DNA of 64,000 nucleotides. It comes from Corylus avellana. Its lineage: Eukaryota; Streptophyta; Magnoliopsida; Fagales; Betulaceae. The translations under genes and the position numbers were made by a program. The notes beneath the pieces were generated by a model. The model saw only the letters and a program-made list of their open reading frames with translations. It made no database searches and was not told where the DNA came from. Shown here piece after piece: positions 56,204 through 64,000 of the stretch (the stretch's first letter is position 1; each line of letters starts with the position of its first letter). Location of the stretch: the NCBI RefSeq assembly GCF_901000735.1, contig NC_081543.1:16085574-16149573 (forward strand), written 5' to 3'.

Positions 56204-56783
56204 TTCAGTGTCCACTTTCAAAGTGGACGCTAATAATACACTTTCAGCGTCCACTTTGAGTAGACACTATTGATCTGGTATTTTAATTTGTTTTTTGTTT
56301 TTTTATTTTTGTTCAGACTCTTTAGTGTCCACCCTAGTGGACGCTAATGATCAATTTTCAGCGTCCACTTCGCTAATAATACACTTTCAGCATCCACTTT
56401 AAGTGGACGCTATTGATCTGTTATTTTAATTTGTTTTTTTATTTTTTTATTTTTGTACATGCTCTTTAGAGTGGACGCTAATGATTGATTTTCAACGTCC
56501 ACTTTCAAAGTGGATGCTAATAGTTATTTTTGTTGCCCTTAATAGTTTTCCCGCCTCGGGTATAATTCTGGCTAGTATATTAGCGTTGACTTATTAGCGT
56601 CGACTATGAAGTGGACGCTAATATATATCTTTTGGGTCGACTGTTAGCGTTGACTTCAATGTGGACGCTAATACTCAACTATTTGGGGCGACTTTCAAAA
56701 ATCGATGCTAATAGGTAAGCATTAGCGTCGACTTCAGAGTCGCCCCTAATAAGTTGCCCCTGTTGAGTAGATTTATTGTAGTG
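56204..56783. repeat. Outer CACTA right subterminal array, end part
   Basis: Continues the 48510-49273 array (GCGTCCACTTTGAGT and its reverse), then the terminal module and TIR ending TTATTGTAGTG. Confidence 0.8.
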
Positions 56784-57062
56784 ATACGTAAATGAATTAT
56801 ATATATTTATATTTGAAAAAATCGGGAATCGGGGCGAATGTTCGAAATGTAAAGTTAATGTACCCATATGTAGATATCTATAGGGAATCATATGAAGCGG
56901 ATGTTATTATTTTAGATCTAAGCAATTCGATGAATTACTCCTAAATTAAAACTTCACATCGGAATAGTGCTAGTCGATGAAAGTTACTTCGGAAACACAC
57001 AAAAAAAGTAAAATTCATTTGAGTTATTCTCTCAATTTCAATAAAATGCAACTAGATCTAGT
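56784..57062 (+). other. Plastid psaI-ycf4 spacer in nuclear DNA
   Basis: A non-coding run leading into ycf4. It follows the ATA target duplication directly, so together with 43068-43215 it rebuilds one plastid spacer. No separate gene. Confidence 0.7.
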
Positions 57063-57620
57063 ATGAATTGGCGATCAGAACATATATAGATAGACCTTGT
57101 AGCGGGGTCTCGAAAAACAAGTAATTTCTGCTGGGCATTTATCCTTTTTTTAGGTTCATTAGGGTTTTTATTTGTTGGAATTTCCAGTTATCTTGGTAGG
57201 AATTTTATATCTTTATTTTCGTCTCCACAAATAATTTTTTTTCCACAGGGGATCGTGATGTCTTTCTACGGGATTGCGGGTCTCTTTATTAGCTCTTATT
57301 TGTGGTGCACAATTTCATGGAATGTAGGTAGTGGTTATGATCGATTCGATATAAAGGAGAGAATAATGTGTATTTTTCGTTGGGGATTTCCTGAAAAAAA
57401 TCGTCGCATCTTACTTCAATTCCTTATGAAAGACATCCAGTCCATCAAAATAGAAGTTAAAGAGGGTATTTATGCTCGTCGTGTACTTTATATGGAAATC
57501 AAAGGACGTGGGGCTATTCCCTTCACACGTACTGATGAGAATTTGACTCTACGAGAAATTGAGCAAAAGGCTGCTGAATTGGCTTATTTCTTGCGTGTAC
57601 CAATTGAAGTAGTATTTTAA
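57063..57620 (+). pseudogene. ycf4: Plastid ycf4 in nuclear plastid DNA
   Basis: Ycf4 is a thylakoid protein that helps assemble photosystem I. From ATG 57063 the frame gives MNWRSEHI, a stop at TAG 57087-57089 where Trp (TGG) is usual, then the remainder to TAA 57618: [20 protein letters not shown], two membrane helices (near LGFLLVGISSYL and [12 protein letters not shown]), and the soluble part ending [14 protein letters not shown]. The total of 185 codons is normal for the family. The single G-to-A nonsense change is typical of decaying nuclear plastid DNA. No plastid promoter context; not functional. Confidence 0.88.
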
Positions 57621-58161
57621 AAAATGAACTGAAAATAGTGATTTATTTATTTATTTTTTATTTTTTCAAAAAAAAAAATGATATTTTGATAGAAAGAGAG
57701 TTCTTTCCAATAAGCTCTCTTTTACCAAAATTGAAAAAAAATACCCTACAATTTTTGTTTTTATTTTTTTTGTGATTATCTTTGTAGAGCTGTGCATTTA
57801 AAGTTGTTATGATTAAATCACTCGATTTCTTTATATATATATATATATATATATATAAAGAAATCGAGTGATTTAATCATAACAACTTTAAATGCACAGC
57901 TATATATATATCGGTCTTGAGAATCCGTGTTACTATTATTCTACCAACCTTTTTTAATTTAGAGGTGTAATAGTTAGCATATTATATTAGGAGAAAGGAT
58001 ACCCATACTTCTTATAAAGTATTAATTTTAAGAAATTTCAATTGGTACACGAAAGTATTGATTATCTGTGTTTTTGAGAAATTTTAAGGATTTTTTTATT
58101 TAGAAAAAAAAAAAATACGTTGCAATTTTCTGGTAGTTTTGAAGAACATTGCTTCAAGTGA
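57621..58161. other. AT-rich flank with a 114-bp perfect palindrome
   Basis: 57788-57901 is an inverted repeat with arms AGCTGTGCATTTAAAGTTGT, TATGATTAAATCACTCGATT, TCTT around a (TA)n centre. The flanks TAG and ATA give no clear duplication. No gene. Confidence 0.75.
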
Positions 58162-58520
58162 AAGTTTAGAATGAAGGTTACAAATGATCTGAATATGTAT
58201 ACTTTTCCAATTATATTTATAACATAGAGTTGTATCCTAACCCAATTTAGATATCAACCTAACCTAACCCAAGGTAAGTCGCCCAAGTCCAATAAAAAAC
58301 CACTGGGCTCCATTTTAGTTGTACAAGTTGAAGAACGGGCTTGGCTAGGTTGGGACTCAATGTTTGAAAACTTGGGTTAAGCCTGCGTGCCACATCCAAC
58401 CGGACCAGGCTACCTAAATTGCAATTCAAATTGACCATAACTTTAAATTCTTAATCCCTTTGAGATAAACTGCCTAATAAAAGTTACGTGATCTTCTCTA
58501 TTTTAAATGAAATTAATATT

Positions 58521-58630
58521 GTCCTCAAGAGGTAACTCAATCGGTTGGGACCACGCTTAATGAAGCGGAGGCCACTAGTTCGAATTCCCTTCCCCCCTCT
58601 TGTGCGGACATGTTAAAAAAAAAAAAAAAA
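58521..58630 (+). mobile_element. tRNA-derived SINE in copy B
   Basis: Related to 1335-1468: GGTAACTCAATCGGTTGG, GAAGCGGAGGCCACTAGTTC, B-box-like AGTTCGAATTCC, A tail. Target-site duplication AAATGAAATTAATATT (58505-58520) and AAATGAAATCAATATT (58628-58643). Copy A at about 905 has the empty site. Confidence 0.85.
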
Positions 58631-58998
58631 TGAAATCAATATTATCTATTTTATAATTAGAATTTAAAGTTGATTCAGTTAACATTTTATTTTAGATGCA
58701 TTAACTTTAAATTATGACATGAAATAAAGAATATTTATGTTATTTGAAATTGAAAGGATTCTTGTCCCTACCCTTGGGTAACACTTACCTCAACTGCCAT
58801 GTCATTATAACAAAACTAGTAGTAGTAATCACCATTGAATCTGTATGAGTCCTAATGATTGATTAAAAAAACAGATGTAATAATTAAGGAACATATACAA
58901 GAGATATACATATATATTATAGGTCTTCCCAATAATATCCACTATCAAACTTGGGCAATAGGAAGCTTCTTTATTTGCATTCATTGTGCAAATTAAAT

Positions 58999-60620
58999 CA
59001 CTACAAAAAAATGATGATTACTGACGTGGCAAATAGTAACCAAATTTTGCCACGTCAGTAATTATTAATGTGCCAAAAGTGGTACGTTAACAAATTTTTT
59101 TTTGACGTGTTACATTCAACATGTCAGGGATTTCCTGATGTGTCAATATTTAACACATTAGGAAATTTAAATTAATTTAATTTTTAAAAATTATATATAT
59201 AGAGCACGTCAGAAATGTTTGACGTGCTAAAAACAGGACGTCAGTATGTTTTTTTATTTTATTATTATTTTTTTAAATCAGGTTTTTATATATATATATT
59301 TCTGACGTGCTAATTTAGCACGACAGAAATTTCTAACGTGCTAAAATTAGCATGTTAGTATTTTTTATTTTTTATTTCTTTTATATATATATTTCTAACG
59401 TGCTAAAACTAGCACATCAGAAAAAAAAAAAATAGCAGGACATTCAACTTTAATTTTTCCTCTTCTTTCCCTTTTTTATTATTTATTCTTTCTCCCAGAT
59501 CTACTTTTCTTATTTAATTCCAGATCTTCTTTCCCTCTCTCAATCTCCCTCTTCTCTCTGCACGCATACAGCAAAAGCTCCCTCTTCTCTTTCAATCTCT
59601 CTGAACCTCCCTCTTCTCTCTGAATCTCCCTCTTCTCTCTCAATCTCTTTGCATGGCAGCAGAGCTAGAAGAAAAGCCGATCAAGAAGAAGAAAAACAAA
59701 AGGAGAAGAGAATATCGAAGAAGAGAAGCAGAAGAAAAAAAAAAAAAAAAAGAGAAGAGAAGGAGATCAAGAAGAAGAAAGATTTTTGATTTGAAGAAGC
59801 TCCTGATTTTTTTTATTTTGACTTGATTTGAGGATGGTTTTTGATTTTTGATTTGAAGAGAAGAAGATTGAAGAAGCATAAGGTTTATTTTTTTATTTGG
59901 GTTTTTGATTTTTTGAAGATTTTTTGGGTTTGAGTTTTTGAAAATGGAGGAAAGAAGAGAGAGAGAGAGAGTGAAAAGAAGATTGAAGAAGCATAAGGTT
60001 TATTTTTTTATTTGGGTTTTTGATTTTTTGAAGATTTTTTGGGTTTGAGTTTTTGAAAATGGAGGAAAGAAGAGAGAGAGAGAGAGTGAAAATGGAGGAA
60101 AGAAGAGATCAGGGAGAGAGCTGGCATGGGGGAGAAATGTACGGTTGTATTCCAGAATTTAAAAAATATATATATTATTTTAATTGAAACATAATTTAAA
60201 TTAATAATTTTTTTAATTGATAAAAAAAATCCAGAAAAAATTTAAAAAAAGAAAAATTATTACTTTTTAATAATTTTTAAATTACTGACGTGTCAATTTT
60301 GACATGTCAGGAAATTTATTGATGTGTCAAAATTTGACACGTCAAAAAAGTTACTGACGTGTCAAACTTTGACACGTCAGAACAAATTTTAACGTGTCAG
60401 AAAGTGAGACGTCAAAAAAATTTTCTGACGCGCCAATTTTGACACGTCAGAAAATTCTGATATGTTAAATTTAACACATCAGAAATTTTTCGTTTTTGAC
60501 ACCTATAATTTTAACTCCCGAAACACGTCAAAAATGCCCTGTCAAGAGGATTTTCTGACGTGTCAGACCACCTCACACGTCAAAAAACTTATTTCAACAA
60601 AAATTTAGTTTTTTGTAGTG
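58999..60620. mobile_element. Small non-autonomous CACTA element with TGACGTG arrays
   Basis: 1622 bp, CACTACAAAAAAATG to TTTTTTGTAGTG, target-site duplication AAT (58996-58998, 60621-60623). Copy A at 1271-1285 shows the exact empty site. Both arms alternate CTGACGTGNNA and TNNCACGTCAG phrases. The centre has a CT-rich leader and a short Lys/Arg-rich ORF (59653-59826, MAAELEEKPIKKKKNKRRRE onward) of doubtful reality. A direct repeat of about 110 bp lies around 59862-60090. No transposase. Confidence 0.9.
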
Positions 60621-60837
60621 AATGCAAAATACATTTTTCGTGCAATCGGTGAAATAATCCAATCAGGTAGGTGAGCAGGTATAAAAAGGAAAGGTCCTAT
60701 CAAAGACGTAACATGTTTTATCCACTATGCTCTAAGGACTCCATAATCAAGATTCTTTTTATCCTAAGAAATATACTAATTTAGGCATATCGAGAGTATC
60801 CCCTAGCTGTCGGCTCATCTCGAACCTCTAATCCTTT

Positions 60838-61783
60838 CATCTTTGAACTTGTGTTGGGAGGATAATCCCTTGAAATGGTACTAAGAAGCAGTCCACGAAT
60901 TTCAACTCTATTAGAGGTGATCCTAGACTTGGTGGGAATAATAATATTCCATGCTACATTCCAGAGAAAAAGCTTGAGTCTTTCATTTAAGTTTAATTTC
61001 CAAATGGCAAACTAGGTGGAAGGAGAGAGGTAAGGAGATGGAGATGGTTTTTGGTTTAGGAGCAGACCCTCCTAAAAGGGTAGGAGTACCCAAAGGAAAG
61101 ATTGGTTGTAATGAAATATTATTCTGTACATCTATGTTCATTACTCATTTTATGTATTGCCTCTTGTACATTTAGGGACGAAATCAGGAAATTTATTTAG
61201 GAGAGCAGAATATAATTTTAAAATAACACCTTTTTGTCTACCTGTAAGTCCGTATTCAGGAATGTGTGAACAGTAAAATATTCTAACGGAGTAATAATAT
61301 AAGGAAGACTTTAACTCTCAAATGTGATGTGCCATTTAAAATTATTATTAAATTTTAGATGAAAGGAGAGGAGGAAAGACATATAATATATATGGGGAGG
61401 AGAGAAGATCTAGATCTAGAACTTCTCTCCTCTTGAAGTTCTTTTTGGAGTTGTGTAGAAAAAAAGAGAGAAATTCTAAAGAGAAGGTGAGCCTCTTCAT
61501 TAAAGCTTACTAGTACAAAACACAAGTACCAAAAAACAAAAAAACAAAAAAGAAAACAAAAAAAGAAAAGCAAGTAAGTCACACAAATTTGCTCACAAAA
61601 AACAAAAATAAAGAAATATATCACGTACACCAAATTCCGCTTCCCCATGTACATAGCTTTCACATACATACAAAAAAAAAAAAAAAAATCTCACTAGAGT
61701 AGGTCACACGACTTTAGAAGTGTAGAAAGAAAGCAACAATATATTATATGATTAGAGGGAAATGATGGATGGCGGGTGAGTAA
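60838..61783. repeat. Segmental duplication copy B, 3' flank of the ankyrin gene
   Basis: Matches 37849-38672 with small indels and an extra AT/A-rich stretch (61300-61690) absent from copy A. No gene. Confidence 0.75.
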
Positions 61784-62488
61784 TTAAGAAAGATCTTTCT
61801 TGCATCCGGAAGATAAATGTTTCAAGAAAGATCTCGACTTGAATGATGACATAGCCATCCTAAACCACAAAAGAAGTGGAAGAAACACGAAATATCCGCC
61901 AAAGATACCAAACCAGGCTATAATCCGAGCATTTGATAATAACGGAGATGAAAAGCAATAGCAACAAAATAGGAGTCCAACGAGTACGGTGAACAGCCAT
62001 CCAATAAAATCGGGAGGGACGAGGAAGAAAAGTGTAACATTTGTCAGGTAAAAGACGGCAGTATTTATTCCGTAAAAGACTCCCACAAATTTGTCTCGAG
62101 ATTCAATGTCAGGGTTGAACCGGGCTGTGCAGTTGAAGTGACCGGCACTGGTAGCGTTGATCGGATGGGGATGTGCAGTTGAACTCATTGGGTTGATCAG
62201 CGCTGAGTGCTGCCGGGTAGGTGACCGTTATTAGCAATCCAGCAACGACCAACAGCGCATTCCGCCTCTCCTCTGTTATAACTGTTTGCCGGCGACGTAT
62301 TCCTACGTAAAACTTCACAAATATTGTTATAAAAGATCTTAAATAATGTTCAAGTCTAGTTGTTAAACGCCTCACACAATGTTGTCGTAGAATCTTTCCA
62401 ATCCGTTGGTTGTCCACCTGTGTTTGTTGGCTTTGGAGTTCCAAGATGCCAAGCACCGTATGACCCTCTAAATTCTTTATATGAACTA

Positions 62489-62692
62489 CTGATCCAACAT
62501 CCAGTAACCTCCACACTAGTGGTTCACGATCCAATAACCACGACACTACCTGCAAGATGCAGAAAATTAGTAGAGATGCATATATAATTACTGATCCAAC
62601 ATCCAGTAACCTCCACACTAGTGGTTCATGATCCAATAACCACGACACTACCTGCAAGATGCAGAAAATTAGTAGAGATGCATATATAATTA
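62489..62692. repeat. 102-bp tandem duplication across the intron-exon junction
   Basis: Two units begin CTGATCCAACATCCAGTAAC; they differ at one visible base (CACGATCC against CATGATCC). Copy A has a single unit. Confidence 0.9.
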
Positions 62693-62709
62693 CTGATCCA
62701 AATACTTGA

Positions 62710-62935
62710 TGTGGCATCTCACATCGCTTGGGGATGGAGATGTACTTATATATATACTCACACCTTTTTTGATATTAATACGTTTTAACGTCGTGATGAG
62801 CATGATCCCATCAAAACTCTGCAGTTAAACGAGTGCGAGAGTAGTAATAGGATATGTGACCTCCTAGAATATCTGGTTTGAAAGAGCCAAAAAGAGACGT
62901 ACAATATTGAGTGTCACTGGGGATGGAGCGTTACA
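62710..62935 (+). mobile_element. Cassandra-type solo LTR with 5S rRNA-like core, copy B
   Basis: Same as 39499-39724 at an offset of 23211, in the same intron and antisense to the gene. No new target duplication, as expected for a copy made by segmental duplication. Confidence 0.85.
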
Positions 62936-63876
62936 TTCGCCCCAATTAAGTAAAAATAAAAACCCAAATATTGCTATAAACAAAACTTTAAAACCCATGA
63001 AAATAAAAGTAAAATATCACACTGAAAGCTCAAGTAAAATTTTGGGTCACCCAACATGAAAGAAAACTTGAGTGGAAAGGACTTACCTCAGGTTGATTTC
63101 TGGATACTGCAACGTGCAAAAGAGTGTTGCCGTCGTCATCCCACCCATCAAGCAGTTTCTCTTGCAACAATTTGGCATCTTTAAAACAAGCCCGCCCAAG
63201 CCATTGTACTAGGTACCGAAAAACATCGATCATGTCATACTTCAGGGCTATATGTAAGGCATTCTCTCCTCGAATTGTCACATCTTCAAGAGACTCGGGG
63301 CAAGCTTCTAAAAATTTCTTCAAAAAAGAGAGGTCTCCTTTTTGAATTACGTAATGTAAAGGAGTCACACCCTCCCTTCCTCGGACACGGACAAAATCCT
63401 TATCAAAATCAAGTAGTCGGTCAACCAATATGGCTTGTTTTCTTTGCAAGATGTAATCTTTTTCAAAATTAAGAGCATGGTTTTGCAAAGCAATGTGAAG
63501 AGGGGTTAAGCCATATTGGTTAAGCTTCCTAGCAAACGAGGGCTTTAAGCCCATGATCTCCCTGACGAAAGGGATGTGCCCGGCAGATACAGCTATGTGT
63601 AAAGGAGTGTCAACAAATGGAATCTTATCGACCCTATCCAAAACATGTGCATCCTTCTCTATCAATACGTACAAGGCATCAATGTTTCCTTGCTCAGCAG
63701 CATCTCTCAAACTCCTATCAATGTTTCTTTGCTCGGCAGAGTCCCTCAGACTCCCATCCATTTTAGGAGAGGTACGTGATAGTAGTCTGAAAGTTAAAGG
63801 GAAATGGCGTTTTTATTTTTATTTTTTGTCGAATTGTAGAAGGAAATGGCTTTAAATGAGAAGATTGGGCGTCCTC

Positions 63877-63884
63877 TATTTATA
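63877..63884 (-). promoter_or_regulatory. TATA box of ankyrin gene copy B
   Basis: Minus-strand TATAAATA in the same context as copy A, 116 bp before the ATG. The promoter region is conserved although the coding frame is broken. Confidence 0.6.
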
Positions 63885-64000
63885 GGATTGGATATCGATA
63901 CCAGATCTGCACACCTCACTGAAGCAACGATTTTTACGTTGTTTGCCAAACATTGAAGCATAAAGGGCTTGTCTTGCAGGTCAGTGGTACTGTGATTTAT

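Larger units (their letters stand above)
43216..56783. mobile_element. Outer CACTA transposon carrying host exons
   Basis: Left terminus TACTACAAGAATTTAGG, right terminus ending TTTATTGTAGTG, target-site duplication ATA (43213-43215, 56784-56786). Together these are the marks of a CACTA (En/Spm) element. About 6.6 kb without the nested inner element. Both arms are dense in GCGTCCAC/GTGGACGC palindromes. No transposase is seen, so it is non-autonomous. It carries minus-strand CcdA-like exons (43905-45393), an exportin-like exon and an unidentified fragment. It splits a plastid DNA insert. Confidence 0.85.
58162..60837. repeat. Segmental duplication copy B, left part
   Basis: Collinear with 565-1638, plus two private insertions: a SINE (58521-58630) and a CACTA element (58999-60620). 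It holds the empty sites for the copy A SINE (near 60658) and for the E0 nest (near 60838). Confidence 0.85.
61784..63761 (-). pseudogene. Ankyrin-repeat membrane protein with PGG domain, copy B, frameshifted
   Basis: Exon 1 (63761-63087) encodes the same residues as copy A. Exon 2 (from 62549, or 62651 if the upstream duplicated acceptor is used, to 61784) differs in two ways. A 102-bp tandem duplication (62489-62590, 62591-62692) repeats the intron end and exon start; using the upstream acceptor would add 34 residues in frame. And 2 bp are missing near 62163-62168 (CGGATGGGG where copy A has CGGACTCGGGG). The frameshift falls after the first PGG helix and would end the protein soon after (DQRYQCRSLQLHSPVQP), losing the last three helices. 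Probably a pseudogene, or a truncated form with only one helix. Confidence 0.85.

Noticed and set aside
57063..57620. A functional chloroplast gene or chloroplast contig
   Set aside because: ycf4 has a nonsense codon, psaI a frameshift, and the two are separated by nuclear transposons.
59640..59879. Minus-strand Ser/Leu/Phe-rich ORF in the small CACTA element
   Set aside because: It is the complement of GAAGAA and poly-A low-complexity sequence.
61355..61669. Phe/Cys-rich minus-strand ORF
   Set aside because: It lies in A-rich flank sequence, is not present in copy A, and has no recognisable domain.

Overview
The window is nuclear DNA of a flowering plant, most likely a woody eudicot; I cannot fix the genus. 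The evidence is nested LTR retrotransposons with plant-type primer sites, CACTA DNA transposons, tRNA-derived SINEs, Cassandra solo LTRs carrying 5S rRNA sequence, a plastid DNA insert (psaI-ycf4), and GT-AG introns in a plant-specific ankyrin/PGG membrane-protein gene. Most of the window is transposable element. The only gene that looks intact is the ankyrin-TM gene at 38673-40550 (minus).

Layout. (1) 565-1643 plus 37844-40790 form copy A of a segmental duplication; 58162-64000 is copy B. Each holds one ankyrin-TM gene with a Cassandra solo LTR in its intron. Copy B is frameshifted. (2) Copy A is split by a retrotransposon nest at 1644-37843. The outer element E0 (minus, about 6.2 kb without its guests) carries on its antisense strand an intron-containing gene that resembles the 'putative gypsy type transposon' family, and a second small gene. 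Inside E0 sit E4 (5299-15156, plus, Athila-like Ty3 element with decayed gag-pol) and E1 (17041-37208, minus, pol-less Athila-like). Inside E1 sit a solo LTR (17252-18590) and E2 (24319-35411, minus, pol-less). E2's centre is interrupted by two 100-N gaps and a piece of a third element, E3, so the assembly there is doubtful. Almost every insertion has a readable target-site duplication.

(3) 40790-42952 holds decayed intergenic DNA, an ankyrin-gene relic and a CACTA-like end. (4) A plastid insert with psaI (42953-43067) and ycf4 (57063-57620) is split by an outer CACTA element (43216-56783, TSD ATA). That element contains a second, related CACTA element (49274-56200, TSD ATT). Neither encodes a visible transposase. 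Both carry captured host exons on the minus strand: CcdA-like and an exportin-4-like piece in the outer one; P450, ferredoxin-dependent glutamate synthase and kinesin in the inner one. Both have dense palindromic subterminal arrays. (5) A third CACTA element (58999-60620, TSD AAT) lies in copy B and is absent from copy A.

How the parts relate. The elements share modules rather than forming a pathway. A GATCGA/GCGATCGA motif array recurs upstream of LTR TATA boxes, in retroelement leaders and in both nested CACTA elements. A non-coding block before the polypurine tract is conserved between E1, E2 and E4. Extra ORFs occur in both orientations relative to the retroelement RNA. The best candidates for something new are the antisense intron-bearing genes of E0, the shared GATCGA cassette, and the exon-shuffling nested CACTA pair.
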